A stretch of DNA of 64,000 nucleotides from an uncultured Akkermansia sp. (GCA_947628035.1 CANQYL010000001.1:19465-83464); one strand, 5' to 3'; positions 49,453 through 59,293 are shown, numbered from the stretch's first letter. Made by a program: numbers and translations. The notes: generated from the letters alone by a model not told the origin.

Positions 49453-51984
49453 TTACTCCGGCACCTCTTCCGCCACATCTTCGTCCGGCAAGTTATCCGG
49501 ATCTTCGGCGACATCATCGTCCGTCATTTCCGTCGTGGCGTCATCAGCCAGGGGGTCGTGCTTCGTGCAGAGGGGACGAGGTTTGGAAAAGTCAGCCATG
49601 GTTTCCGTGTAGGCGCTTCCCTGGTATTCGCAGCCGGAGTGGGCCACCATACCTGTATCACGGCAGAGACGGATGCCCAGTTTTCTGGCTCCGGCGGCTC
49701 GCGTGCGGATATTTGTCATGGCGTAGCCTCGGGTGGCAGCGCTCTGCATCACTCCCACCCAGAGGGGGAGAGCCAGCGTTCCTCCGTACGCTTTATCCGC
49801 AATGGTGACGGGGCGATCAAATCCCACCCACACCGCCGCCGTGAGATCGGACGTGAAGCCGCAGAACCAGGCGTTTCTGTATGCGTTGGTCGTGCCGGTT
49901 TTACCGCCGCAGGGGAAGTGAAAACCGAGGCGTTGCATGCTTCCGGCTGTCCCGCCCGGTTTGGTAATTTGCTGGAGAATGGCACAGACAGCGTTCGCCG
50001 TCCGTGTTGAGAGCACACGCCGCACCGTTCCCGGATTGCGCCAGAGCACGTGTCCCGTGGAGTCCGTGATGCTTTGGATGATGAAGGGAGTGGGACGCAC
50101 CCCCCCATTCGCGAACATCGTGTAGGCAGAGGCCACCTCCAGGGGAGAAGCCTCCCAAGTGCCCAGATAAATCGTCGGACCCGGCTTCTTGGCGGTTTTC
50201 GGGAAACCCGCCATGAGCCCCGTGTTGATCACATTGTCCAGCCCGGCCCTGTTTCCCACGCGCACCGACATCGTGTTGCGGCTTTTCAGAAGCCCCCATC
50301 CCGCCGGGTGCATACCCGTGAACTTTCCGTCGGAATTGCCCGGGAACCAGCGACGAGCCCCGGTTATTTCTCCGGGCTGAATGCGGTCATCAGAGACGGC
50401 GCTCTGCGGGCTTCCGCCATGTTCAAAGAAAGTGGAGTACACGATGGGTTTGAAGATGGAACCCACCTGACGTCTGCTCTGCACCGCGCGGTTCAGCGGA
50501 CTTTCCTTGCTGTCTCTTCCTCCGACAACTGCCAGCAGGGCTCCGGTTGCATTGTCGATCACCACGCATGCTGCCTGCACATATTTCGGTCTCGCCTTCT
50601 CCGCTTCCTCCGGCGGGAGCTTCGCCAGATAAGCGCGGTACTGCGCCCGCGTCTGATGCGGATAATTTTTCCGTTTTTCAAGGATATCCACCAGTCTCGC
50701 GTCCAGCTCGCGCATGACATCATCCTGCAGATCCACATCCAGCGTCGTGCGCACCACGAGTCCTCCGGCATACATGGCGTCCTCCTTCACGTGTTGCTGC
50801 TGAGCATCGAGCATGTCGAGGATGTGCGAGACCTCACTGCGGATGAGATCCAGCGCGTAATTTTCCATGCCGCGCAGCTCCGGCTTTTGTGTGCGGATGG
50901 GTTCAGCCCGTGCCGCGCGGTACTCATTGCGCGTGATGTGCCCATTTTCAAACATGAGCTTGAGCACCTTGTCCCTCTGTATTTTTGCGGAGGAAGGATT
51001 GCGGTACGGAGAAAACTCGTTGGGACTGCACACAATTCCGGCGAGCATGGCGGATTCTCCGATGGTGAGCTCGCGGGGACGTTTGTTGAAGTACCCCTTG
51101 GCTGCCTGTTTCAGCCCCAAAAAGGTATGGCCCCAGAATACACGGTTGATGTAGCAAGTGAGGATGGTCTTTTTATCGTAAGTGGCCTCAATACGCCGCG
51201 CCAGCGCCATCTCCGTGAGTTTGGCGTCGAAGTTTCTTTCGCGGTGGTTGTAGGTGTTCTTCGCGAGCTGCATGGTGAGAGTGGAGGCTCCCTGCGTGGT
51301 GCGATGGTGCTTGAAGACCTGAGCGATTGCGCGCAGGACGCCACGAGGATCGATGCCGCCGTGTTTCCAGAAAGAGCGGTCCTCCTGTATGATGAGGGCC
51401 TTGATGAAGTAGGGGGGCACTTCGGAGTCCAGGTCGTCAATGCTGCGTCGGTTTTCTCCGTGCAGGGTTCCTATCTCGTTCCCCTTACGATCCAGTACAA
51501 TGGTGCGTTCCGGCATTCGCAGTATTTGCGTGATGTCGTACCTCTCCGCCTTGATGCCATACGCCACGGCAAGCAAGATGCCCAGTACGACTCCCACAAA
51601 AGAAAAGCTGATGACGATCCGCACGAGCTTCGGCAAAGTTCGTGTCAGAAAGTAGATGAACCGAAACGGCAGGGTCAGGAGCAGCCAGACGGCCCGCCAT
51701 ACGCTGAGACCTTTCCGCGGCGGATTGCGAAACTCCTCCAGCGGGTTGCTCTCCCGGAAGTGCCTCGTGTATTGCCTCTGCGGCAGGGGACTCCCGAAGG
51801 GCGATTCCGGTTCAGGTTCCCTCGCTTCCCCGGAGTGTGATCCGTACTCCTCGTCCGCCTCCTCCTCATCATCCGTGAACTGAACCCTCACCCGCGCGCG
51901 CGGCTGAGCCTGAGCATACAGTTCATCCTCACTCTCGCCGGTGAACGACGCTGCATTGCGGCTCTGTTCGGGTTTGTAACGCAT
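49453..51984 (-). CDS. Class A penicillin-binding protein (transglycosylase/transpeptidase, PBP1A type)
   Basis: 843 residues. A charged cytoplasmic tail of about 95 residues precedes the membrane segment (about 120-142). The GT51 glycosyltransferase domain has EDRSFWKHGGIDPRG (201-215) and QGASTLTMQLAKN (231-243). The transpeptidase domain has SIFK (509-512, Ser nucleophile), SRN (568-570) and KTGT (695-698). It polymerises and cross-links peptidoglycan in the periplasm. The C-terminus ends in an acidic, disordered tail. ATG 51,984 is chosen because GAGAGG lies 7 nt upstream; ATG 52,008 would overlap the rimO stop. It follows rimO by 16 nt and is probably co-transcribed with it. Confidence 0.92.
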   Translation of the reverse strand: MRYKPEQSRNAASFTGESEDELYAQAQPRARVRVQFTDDEEEADEEYGSHSGEAREPEPESPFGSPLPQRQYTRHFRESNPLEEFRNPPRKGLSVWRAVWLLLTLPFRFIYFLTRTLPKLVRIVISFSFVGVVLGILLAVAYGIKAERYDITQILRMPERTIVLDRKGNEIGTLHGENRRSIDDLDSEVPPYFIKALIIQEDRSFWKHGGIDPRGVLRAIAQVFKHHRTTQGASTLTMQLAKNTYNHRERNFDAKLTEMALARRIEATYDKKTILTCYINRVFWGHTFLGLKQAAKGYFNKRPRELTIGESAMLAGIVCSPNEFSPYRNPSSAKIQRDKVLKLMFENGHITRNEYRAARAEPIRTQKPELRGMENYALDLIRSEVSHILDMLDAQQQHVKEDAMYAGGLVVRTTLDVDLQDDVMRELDARLVDILEKRKNYPHQTRAQYRAYLAKLPPEEAEKARPKYVQAACVVIDNATGALLAVVGGRDSKESPLNRAVQSRRQVGSIFKPIVYSTFFEHGGSPQSAVSDDRIQPGEITGARRWFPGNSDGKFTGMHPAGWGLLKSRNTMSVRVGNRAGLDNVINTGLMAGFPKTAKKPGPTIYLGTWEASPLEVASAYTMFANGGVRPTPFIIQSITDSTGHVLWRNPGTVRRVLSTRTANAVCAILQQITKPGGTAGSMQRLGFHFPCGGKTGTTNAYRNAWFCGFTSDLTAAVWVGFDRPVTIADKAYGGTLALPLWVGVMQSAATRGYAMTNIRTRAAGARKLGIRLCRDTGMVAHSGCEYQGSAYTETMADFSKPRPLCTKHDPLADDATTEMTDDDVAEDPDNLPDEDVAEEVPE

Positions 51985-52000
51985 ACTCCGACCTCTCAAA

Positions 52001-53338
52001 TCATTCATCCTCCGCGGCGGCGCCCTCAGCAAACAACTCGTAGGCGATGGAATCCACGATCTCCACCGTGGCATACTCTCCGACAGGCAGCTTCGGATCC
52101 ACGTGTACGGCTCCATCCACGTCCGGCGCATCCCACTCCCCGCGTCCTATCCCCGGCGCATCCACCAGGACGCGCATCCGCTTGCCCACGCATCGGCGAC
52201 CGACCTCATCCGCTATCTGAGCCAATATCATGTTCAACTCGTTGGCTCTTCTCTTTTTTGTGGCGGGGTGCACCTGGTTCGGCATCTTGGCGGCCAGCGT
52301 CCCCTCTTCCCGCGAATACGGAAATACGCCTGCCCTTTCAAACTGAAACTCCCGAACAAATTGACACAGCTCCTCATGGTCGGCCTCGGTCTCCCCGGGC
52401 AAACCGCTGATGAATGTGGTGCGCAATCCTATTCCCGGAACCGTCTCCCGCAGTTGTCTCAACAGGGCTTTGATATCCTCCGCTGAAGTCCGCCTCCTCT
52501 GCTCGTGCAAAATGTGCTCTGCTATGTGCTGCAGCGGGATGTCCACATACTTTGCCACTTTTTCGCATTCGGCGAATGTGTCTATCAATTCTTTCGTCCA
52601 ATGCGCCGGATGGGTGTAGAGAACTCTCACCCGAAAATCCCCCCGGATTTCATTCATCGCCCTCAGAAGGCTCGAGAGCGTTTCGCCGCTCTCCGCCCGA
52701 TCCAATCCGTAGCAGGTGGTGTCCTGGGCAATCAGGTTGATCTCTCTCACCCCTTCCCGCACCAACGTCTCCACCTCCCGCAGGATATTGCGCTGCGGGC
52801 GGCTTCTGTGTCTGCCGCGGATGCGAGGTATGGCGCAGTAGGCGCATGCGTGATTGCATCCTTCCGCTATCTTGACATACGCGGTGTGCCGAGGGGTATA
52901 GCGGAACCTCCTTTCCCCGAAATCGGGCACAATTCTGGACACCTTCGTGCTGTAAATTTTCTTTTCTCCTCCCGCCATGATCTCCTGCGCAATCTTTCCC
53001 ATCCTCCCTACTTCATCGACCCCCACAAACGCATCGACCTCCGGCAACGACTTGACCAACTGCTTGGCGTACCTTTGCGACAAACAGCCGGTCACGACGA
53101 TCTTCTGCTCCTCCGGCGCTTCTCCGCGGTCACGTGCTCTTACCTGTTCGATAATCGTGTTGATGGCTTCCTGTTTCGCCGCGTCAATGAAGGCGCACGT
53201 GTTGATGATCATCAGTTCCGCCTTTCTTCCATCCTTCACCTGTCTCATCCCCTCGTGCAGCAGGCTGCTCGCCATCACCTCCGAATCGACCAGATTCTTG
53301 GCACATCCCAACGTGATCATGGCAAATCTGCTGCTCAT
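52001..53338 (-). CDS. rimO: Ribosomal protein S12 methylthiotransferase RimO
   Basis: 445 residues, close to the usual ~440. The N-terminal UPF0004 domain has cysteines C12 (TLGCAKNLVDSE), C48 (NTCAF) and C85 (GCLSQRY). The radical-SAM domain has C161, C165 and C168 (CNHACAYC, then AIPRIRGRHRSRP), with DTTCYG and YVDIPLQH downstream; a TRAM-like domain ends the protein. The SLGC.KNLVDSE-type start and the QDTT.YG motif point to RimO rather than MiaB. It adds a methylthio group to an Asp of S12, using two Fe-S clusters. ATG 53,338 is chosen because the promoter -10 box ends only 3 nt before the alternative ATG 53,347. It heads the transcript that continues into the penicillin-binding protein gene. 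Confidence 0.93.
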   Translation of the reverse strand: MSSRFAMITLGCAKNLVDSEVMASSLLHEGMRQVKDGRKAELMIINTCAFIDAAKQEAINTIIEQVRARDRGEAPEEQKIVVTGCLSQRYAKQLVKSLPEVDAFVGVDEVGRMGKIAQEIMAGGEKKIYSTKVSRIVPDFGERRFRYTPRHTAYVKIAEGCNHACAYCAIPRIRGRHRSRPQRNILREVETLVREGVREINLIAQDTTCYGLDRAESGETLSSLLRAMNEIRGDFRVRVLYTHPAHWTKELIDTFAECEKVAKYVDIPLQHIAEHILHEQRRRTSAEDIKALLRQLRETVPGIGLRTTFISGLPGETEADHEELCQFVREFQFERAGVFPYSREEGTLAAKMPNQVHPATKKRRANELNMILAQIADEVGRRCVGKRMRVLVDAPGIGRGEWDAPDVDGAVHVDPKLPVGEYATVEIVDSIAYELFAEGAAAEDE

Positions 53339-53350
53339 GCGCCCCATTCT

Positions 53351-53380
53351 ATCATACCTGCCCTTGACCGTAAATGCCAA
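53351..53380 (-). promoter_or_regulatory. Sigma70-type promoter of rimO
   Basis: On the - strand: TTGGCA (53,380-53,375), 18 nt, TATGAT (53,356-53,351). The start codon at 53,338 lies 12 nt beyond the -10 box. Confidence 0.65.
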
Positions 53381-53431
53381 ATATGAGAAACGACTGCTGA
53401 AGTTTCCTTGCAATCGTCGTGTGATTTGACG

Positions 53432-53460
53432 TTGCAAAGGTTCGTGGTGTTTGGTAGCAT
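53432..53460 (+). promoter_or_regulatory. Sigma70-type promoter of the 53,467 operon
   Basis: TTGCAA (53,432-53,437), 17 nt, TAGCAT (53,455-53,460). The GTG start at 53,467 is 6 nt after the -10 box, so the mRNA should start at about the start codon. It is divergent from the rimO promoter within the same 128-bp gap. Confidence 0.55.
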
Positions 53461-53466
53461 AGGGAT

Positions 53467-54996
53467 GTGAAGGTCAGTTTGCGAGTCATCATGTTGTTGC
53501 TGATCACCGGCATGGTGTTCTGTCAGGAGGATGACGACACGATTGTGGAAACGGGACAATCCGGCGAGGTCGGAGACAAACTGGAGGACCAACCCCAAGT
53601 GGATGACTTGCCTGCCTGGTTGATCGATATTCCGCCGGATCCTGAAGACAGCGTTCCGGATATACGCAAACCACTGCCAACACAGTACATCGCGGAAGAT
53701 AAACACGTCGTTTCGACGTCGCGCATGTTCTCCGTGAGCGGAGGGGATGTGCTGCGCATGGGAGCCATCGCTTCTCACGCAGATGACTTGAGGAAACACT
53801 TCAACAACCTGCTCGGCATCAAGGACGCCTGGAAATACTCCATCTCCATCCGCCTCTGGGGAACGACCGCTGACCCTGCGAAGCCGAATCCTATCCACAC
53901 TCGCGTCCGCATCATCGGAGAGGAACCCAACCTCCAGATCCGCATCTTTGCCGGCGGGGGAATCGACCTCCCCAAGATGGACGCCGCCATTGTGACGATG
54001 CTCCTCTACGAATACGCGTTGCGCGGCATCAAGCCCAACGCTCTGCCGGACTTTTTGGAGCTGCCTCCCTGGCTCGTTACCGGTGTCCAGCAAGCGATGC
54101 TCTGGAGGGCGGGGCAGGTCGATCGCAGACTCTACAGAAATCTCTTCAACAAGACCGACATGATGGCTCCGGAGGAGCTGCTTGGCATCCCCAACCCCCG
54201 GACGCTGGACGCCGGTTCCCTGCAGATGTACGAAGTTTCGTGCGGTGTGCTCATCATGGGGCTTTTGCACCAGAACGACGGGCAGGAGCGTCTCCGGAAC
54301 CTGTTGGGGGAAGCTCTCACCATTGAGGGGGAACCCCGGGAGATGATCGCCGCCCATTTTCACGAACTCAGCGTGGACAAGACAACCTTCAGCAAATGGT
54401 GGGCGTTGGAACTCGCCGCTCTCGCGATGCCCGGTTCCGCCGAGATGCACACCCCGCTGGAAACGGAAAAATTACTTGCCGAAGCTCTTCTCCTGACGGG
54501 GATGGAACAAGAATCTCGCCTGCCTTTTTCTGTGAGTCTCGATAAGTTGGAGGAGGTCGTGAAATTACCGGACTGGTCTCGACAACTCCGATCCTGCATG
54601 AGCCGTTTGGTCGAGCTCAACCTGCGCGCCTTTCCCGGCTACCGCTCTATCATCACGGAGTACTGCCGAGCTATCGCCGAGCTTTCTCGCGGCACTCCTG
54701 TAGCTGAGGTTGAAAAAATCCTGGCGCCCCTGCGTGAGTTACGCTCTGCCTACCAGGAGGCCTCCATTCGCGGGAGGGATTTCCTCGACTGGTTCGAGAT
54801 CACTCGACTCGGCGAATCTCAACCCGCTAACTTCGATTCCTACGTGGAGGCTATGCACATCCTGCGCAACGACTCCCCGGGACCGGATACCCCCATGAGC
54901 CGCTACCTGGACGACATTGAGCTCCTCCATTCCCTCAGCCCCGGCGATCCGTTTCCCGACTCCCTACTCTCCAAAAAATCCACCAAAAAGAAATGA
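53467..54996 (+). CDS. Secreted protein of unknown function, possibly a degenerate gluzincin-type peptidase
   Basis: 509 residues with a GTG start. An N-terminal signal peptide (KVSLRVIMLLLITGMVFC) is followed by an acidic, Pro-rich linker (to about residue 60). The Cys at the cleavage region is preceded by Phe, so it does not make a good lipobox. The middle region reads AAIVTMLLYEYALRG ... ELPPWLVTGVQQAML. This is the spacing of the HExxH...P.WL.EG pair in peptidase-MA-like proteins, but the His residues and the second Glu are missing, which suggests a catalytically dead relative; that is inference. The rest is helical without recognisable motifs. It ends with ATGA overlap into rnhB, so it heads an operon with rnhB and yraN. 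Confidence 0.7.
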   Translation: MKVSLRVIMLLLITGMVFCQEDDDTIVETGQSGEVGDKLEDQPQVDDLPAWLIDIPPDPEDSVPDIRKPLPTQYIAEDKHVVSTSRMFSVSGGDVLRMGAIASHADDLRKHFNNLLGIKDAWKYSISIRLWGTTADPAKPNPIHTRVRIIGEEPNLQIRIFAGGGIDLPKMDAAIVTMLLYEYALRGIKPNALPDFLELPPWLVTGVQQAMLWRAGQVDRRLYRNLFNKTDMMAPEELLGIPNPRTLDAGSLQMYEVSCGVLIMGLLHQNDGQERLRNLLGEALTIEGEPREMIAAHFHELSVDKTTFSKWWALELAALAMPGSAEMHTPLETEKLLAEALLLTGMEQESRLPFSVSLDKLEEVVKLPDWSRQLRSCMSRLVELNLRAFPGYRSIITEYCRAIAELSRGTPVAEVEKILAPLRELRSAYQEASIRGRDFLDWFEITRLGESQPANFDSYVEAMHILRNDSPGPDTPMSRYLDDIELLHSLSPGDPFPDSLLSKKSTKKK

Positions 54997-55622
54997 GCAC
55001 GACCCCGGACATGCACTTTGAACAGGAGGCGCATACCGCCGGTTACCGCACCGTCTGCGGCATCGATGAGGCCGGGCGCGGTCCGCTGGCGGGTCCCGTA
55101 GTGACGGCTGCCGTCGTGCTCCCCGACGGCTTTTCCCTCCCCGGTCTCAATGATTCCAAACAACTTTCCGCCCGGCAGAGAGAAGCGCTCTATGAGGCGC
55201 TCATGCAGGACTCCTCTGTGAAAAAGTCGATCGCCTCCGCGTCCGTGGAGGAAATCGACCGCCTCAATATCCTGTACGCAACGCACCTTGCCATGGCGCG
55301 CGCCGCACAAGGCTTGCCTCTGCCTCCGGATTTTTGCCTCATTGACGGACTTCCCGTGCCGAATTTCCCCTTTTCCTCGCGCTCCCTCGTGAAGGGAGAT
55401 GCCCGTTGCCTGAGCATAGCTGCCGCAAGTGTGCTGGCCAAGGTCTATCGTGACCGACTCATGCGCGACCTTCATCCCCTCTTTCCGCATTACGGCTGGG
55501 ATCGCAATGCCGGCTACGGAACCCGTGAACATCTCGCCGCCATCCATACCTATGGAATTACTCCACACCATCGCCGCTCGTTTGCGCCTGTTGCACAGAT
55601 GGCGCTGCCCCTGGAATTCTGA
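54993..55622 (+). CDS. rnhB: Ribonuclease HII
   Basis: 209 residues. Type 2 RNase H motifs: CGIDEAGRGPLAGPV (Asp25, Glu26), LNDSKQLS, LIDG (Asp118), KGDA..LSIAAASVLAKVYRD (Asp153) and HYGWDRNAGYGT. These give the DEDD metal-binding set. It removes ribonucleotides from DNA and cuts RNA in RNA/DNA hybrids. The start overlaps the stop of the upstream gene (ATGA), giving translational coupling. The 3' end overlaps yraN. Confidence 0.95.
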   Translation: MSTTPDMHFEQEAHTAGYRTVCGIDEAGRGPLAGPVVTAAVVLPDGFSLPGLNDSKQLSARQREALYEALMQDSSVKKSIASASVEEIDRLNILYATHLAMARAAQGLPLPPDFCLIDGLPVPNFPFSSRSLVKGDARCLSIAAASVLAKVYRDRLMRDLHPLFPHYGWDRNAGYGTREHLAAIHTYGITPHHRRSFAPVAQMALPLEF

Positions 55623-56046
55623 GGAAACGGCTCCGGACAAGCAGTACCGCGGAGCTTATGCGGAGCTCGTGGCGGCTTCCTTTTTGCGCGCCCATGGCTT
55701 GCGCATCCTGCGCTGCAACTTCCGTTGGGGGCGGCGCGGTGAGCTTGATATCGTGGCGCGGGACGCCGATTACCTCGTCATTTGCGAGGTTAAAAGCACC
55801 ATATCTCCTCAATTCGGCGCCCCCTCTCGCGCCATCAATCACTCCAAACGTCGACTCCTGCGCATCGGCGCATGGAATTGGCTTTCCCTCCTCGGTCGTC
55901 GCGTTCCCGTCCGTTTCGATGTCGTAGAGGTCTATCTCGCCCCATCCTCGGCGCCTCGGGTGGAGTGGCGACAAAACGTATTTCCTCTGCGCGCGGCGGA
56001 GGATGCGCCTCGCACCGACAGGAATTCGTCGCCTCTCCGAGTGTAG
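55552..56046 (+). CDS. yraN: YraN family (UPF0102) nuclease-like protein
   Basis: 164 residues. The core reads YRGAYAELVAASFLRAHG, LRCNFRWGRRGELDIVARD and YLVICEVKST, the E...D...EVK set of the restriction-endonuclease-like fold shared by UPF0102 proteins. FGAPSRAINHSKRRLLRIGAWNWL is also typical. Its cellular role is not established. rnhB-yraN adjacency is a common gene pairing. The ATG at 55,552 gives an unusual 71-nt overlap with rnhB; the conserved core begins near 55,640, and only TTG-type starts lie between, so the start is uncertain. Confidence 0.85.
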   Translation: MELLHTIAARLRLLHRWRCPWNSEETAPDKQYRGAYAELVAASFLRAHGLRILRCNFRWGRRGELDIVARDADYLVICEVKSTISPQFGAPSRAINHSKRRLLRIGAWNWLSLLGRRVPVRFDVVEVYLAPSSAPRVEWRQNVFPLRAAEDAPRTDRNSSPLRV

Positions 56047-56098
56047 AGGCTTGCAGCGGCGTCGGGGATGCCATCTCTATCTATTAGGTGTCATGCCC

Positions 56099-56127
56099 TT
56101 GCGGCTCTCTGTGTGTTGTGCTACTCT
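56099..56127 (+). promoter_or_regulatory. Candidate sigma70 promoter of eno
   Basis: TTGCGG (56,099-56,104), 17 nt, TACTCT (56,122-56,127). The ATG at 56,140 is 12 nt after the -10 box, the same geometry as at rimO, ilvB and lpxK. Each box matches consensus at four positions. Confidence 0.4.
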
Positions 56128-56139
56128 GAGTGTCGAGGT

Positions 56140-57423
56140 ATGGACGATACACTCATTACGCACATCAACGCACGTGAGATTCTGGACTCGCGTGGAAACC
56201 CGACGGTAGAGGCTGAGGTGACGCTTCGGTGCGGTATTTGCGCCCGCGCGTCCGTCCCCAGCGGAGCTTCCACCGGCTCGCATGAAGCCAAGGAGTGGAG
56301 GGATGGAGAGCGCGAGCGGTACGGGGGAAAAGGAGTTGCTCTCGCGGTGCGCCACGTGCAGGAGGAGCTGGCCGTTGCCCTGCGGGGACTGGATGTCACG
56401 CAGCAGGAGGAAATCGACCTCAGGATGCGAGAGATCGACTCAACTCCGCAAAAGGAACGTCTCGGAGCCAATGCCATATTGGCCGTCTCTCTGGCCGCGG
56501 TGCGCGCCGCTTCTCGCGCCGTGGGGCTACCCCTCTATCGATACATGGGCGGCGTGGGGGCGCGCACCCTTCCCGTACCGATGATGAATGTGATCAACGC
56601 CGGGGTCCATTCGGATGCTCCCATTGATTTCCAGGAGTTCATGATCGTTCCGCGGGGAAGCTCCGGCTTTCGGGAGGCCTTGCGCTGCGGCAGCGAGATC
56701 TTTCATTCCCTCGCGGAAGTCCTGCGTGCCAAAGGATACAGCACCGCTGTGGGTGATGAAGGCGGGTTTGCTCCGTCCCTCCCCTCCGTGCGGCACGCTC
56801 TGGATGCCATCATGAGCGCCATATCCCGTGCCGGATACCGACCGGGGGAAGATGTCATGCTCGCGTTGGATGCGGCTGCCAGCGAATTCTACGACGCGCC
56901 ATCGCATCGCTACATCATGCGCAAGAGTGGCGGGGAGTCCCTCAGCTCCCACGAACTCACCTCCCTGTACGATGAGCTTATTTCAAACTATCCCATCATT
57001 TCCCTTGAAGACGGCTGCGCAGAATCAGACTGGGACGGTTGGTTGCACTTAACCCGCACCCTCGGCGAGCGCTGTATGCTCGTGGGGGACGATCTCTTTG
57101 TGACGAATCCCCTCTTCCTGCGCCGCGGGATCGAGCAAGGCATTGCCAACTCCATCCTCATCAAACCCAACCAAATTGGAACCCTTTCAGAAACCTTTTC
57201 CACCATCAACCTCGCCGCCTCTCATGCGTATTCTCCCATTATTTCCCACCGCAGCGGAGAGACAGAGGACCCCTTCATCGCCGACTTAGCTGTGGCGGTG
57301 AACGCCCCTTTCATCAAGGCCGGCTCTCTGTCGCGCTCCGAACGCCTCGCCAAGTACAACCGCCTCCTGCGCATCGAGGAAAATCTCGGTCGCGCTGCTC
57401 TCTTCGGAACAGGGGCGAAATGA
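56140..57423 (+). CDS. eno: Enolase (phosphopyruvate hydratase)
   Basis: 427 residues, the usual length. Motifs: [27 protein letters not shown] (mobile loop), [16 protein letters not shown] (catalytic Glu), [11 protein letters not shown] (Mg ligand Asp), SLEDG (Mg ligand Glu), [22 protein letters not shown] (catalytic Lys) and [10 protein letters not shown]. It converts 2-phosphoglycerate to phosphoenolpyruvate in glycolysis. A small oddity is [12 protein letters not shown] in place of the usual MMNIINGGxHAD; the loop His is kept. It faces ilvB tail-to-tail with 26 bp between the stops; only a weak 5-bp dyad (GCGGC/GCCGT) is visible there. Confidence 0.95.
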   Translation: MDDTLITHINAREILDSRGNPTVEAEVTLRCGICARASVPSGASTGSHEAKEWRDGERERYGGKGVALAVRHVQEELAVALRGLDVTQQEEIDLRMREIDSTPQKERLGANAILAVSLAAVRAASRAVGLPLYRYMGGVGARTLPVPMMNVINAGVHSDAPIDFQEFMIVPRGSSGFREALRCGSEIFHSLAEVLRAKGYSTAVGDEGGFAPSLPSVRHALDAIMSAISRAGYRPGEDVMLALDAAASEFYDAPSHRYIMRKSGGESLSSHELTSLYDELISNYPIISLEDGCAESDWDGWLHLTRTLGERCMLVGDDLFVTNPLFLRRGIEQGIANSILIKPNQIGTLSETFSTINLAASHAYSPIISHRSGETEDPFIADLAVAVNAPFIKAGSLSRSERLAKYNRLLRIEENLGRAALFGTGAK

Positions 57424-57449
57424 ACCTTGGGCGGCACTGACGCCGTGCT

Positions 57450-59293
57450 TTACAAAGCTGAGGGTATTTCGCGCTTCAGGTCAGACGCCTTGCGCCCTTT
57501 GCCATCTCCGGCTATGCGCTCCAGCACCACATCCCGATAGCTCATGCCTCCCGGTATCATCGGCAGGACGTGTACATCATGCGGTACCATCACGTCCAAA
57601 ACGTACGCCTCATCGGCTTCCAGCATACGCTTGACGGCAGGCGCAAGTTCATCGGGTTCCACCACTCGCTCGCACTTCACTCCAAAGCCCTCGCAGATCA
57701 CGGGGAAGTTCGGATAGATGAGCTCGGGCGTGTGGTGAGTGGGGTCGTATTTTGCCTTGGGGTCGGCCAGGAAGGTGTTGGCGCGGTTGGAGTCGTACTT
57801 GAGATCCTCCCATTGCACGACCATGCCGAGGTGCTGGTTATCCATGATGATGCACTTGATGGGCATACGCTCAATGTGGATGGTTCCGAGCTCCTGCACG
57901 TTCATGAGGAATGAACCATCCCCATCCACGTTGACCACGGGCAGCTCCGGGTGCGCCACGTGCGCCCCCATGGCCGCCGGCAAGCCGTAGCCCATGGACC
58001 CCAAGCCGCCGGAGGTCGAAAATCTCCGAGGCTTGTCAAACTTAAAGAACTGACCCGTGAACATCTGGTGCTGTCCCACGCCGGTGCAGACGATGGCGTC
58101 CTGTCCCTCCAACTGGCGGTAGAGCTCCTCCACGACCTGCTGAGGCGCGATCTCGTGCTCCCTCTTTTCGTAGGTGAGGGGGTAGTCTTTCTTCCATTTC
58201 TCGATGATGCCGAACCACTCGGGTCGGTTCTCCACAGCGTACGGTTTCACGGGGTGTCCCATGGCCTCCAGCCGTGCGTTGAGGAAAATAAGGGCTTCTT
58301 TCGCATCAGCTCGTATCGCCAACTCCACGACCTTGTTTTTGTTCAGTTCCGACGCATCGCAGTCGATGTGAATGATGCGCGCGTGTTCACAGAAGTTTTT
58401 CACCGCCCCCGTCACACGATCGTCAAATCTCGTTCCAATCGCCAGTACAACGTCAGCCTCATTCACCGTATTGTTAGCAAACACAGGTCCATGCATCCCC
58501 AGCCAGCGTACGGAAAGGGGGTGATTTTCCGGCATCGCACCCACCCCCATCAGCGTCGTCGCCACAGGACTCTGCCACCGCTCCGCCAGTTCCCGGAGTT
58601 CCGAAGCCGCCTCCGCCACCACAACGCCGCCGCCCGCGTAGATAGCAGGTCGCTTTGCAGACAGGAGGATCGGAAGAGCTTTTTCCAGCTCCTCCTTCGG
58701 CAGCTTGATGTCCGGGTGATACCCCGGAAGATCCATCTCTTGTTCAAAATCCGGCTCAATGCTCACCTCCTGAAAATTCTTCGGGATGTCAATAACCACA
58801 GGTCCCGGTCTCCCGGTGCGAGCGATGTAGAAAGCTTCCTTCACGATACGCGGTATATCCTCTACTCGCGTCACCAGGTAGCTGTGCTTTACAATCGGTG
58901 CGGTCATCCCGAACACGTCCGTCTCCTGAAATGCCGAGCTGCCGATGAGAGGCTTGCCCACCTGAGAGGTTATCGCCACCATGGGAATTGAGTCCATGAA
59001 GGCGTCCGCGATCGGTGTGATCAGATTCGTCGCGCCGGGACCGGAGGTGGACATGCAGACCCCCACCTTCCCGGTGAGCCTTCCGTAACCCTCCGCCGCA
59101 AACCCCCCCCTTGCTCGTGGCGGGGCAGGATGGTCCTTATCGAAGGTTCTTTGCTGAGCGCCTGATGAATGGGCATACTGGCTCCGCCCGGGTAGGCAAA
59201 GACGACTTCAACTCCTTCTCTCACTAAACTCTCCACGAGAACTTCGGCTCCCGTCATCTTCTTATCTCTCTGCTGGTTTTCTTCTTTGCTCAT
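57450..59293 (-). CDS. ilvB: Acetolactate synthase large subunit, interrupted by a frameshift in a G8 run
   Basis: The first part (59,293 to about 59,110) reads [28 protein letters not shown]...LPRHEQGG, which includes the catalytic Glu. It then runs into the wrong frame (GLRRRVTEG). The second part (from about 59,102) resumes as [27 protein letters not shown] and continues to [18 protein letters not shown] and [24 protein letters not shown], with [13 protein letters not shown] (thiamine diphosphate site). The break falls at eight G on the coding strand (59,103-59,110); nine would give one intact protein of about 610 residues. It catalyses the first common step of Val/Leu/Ile synthesis. Start choice is uncertain: ATG 59,293, ATG 59,311 or GTG 59,341. 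No ilvN gene is adjacent. Confidence 0.85.

Noticed and set aside
50050-51840. 596-codon open frame on the + strand opposite the penicillin-binding protein
   Set aside because: Composition is shadow-like with no motif, whereas the - strand shows all GT51 and transpeptidase motifs.
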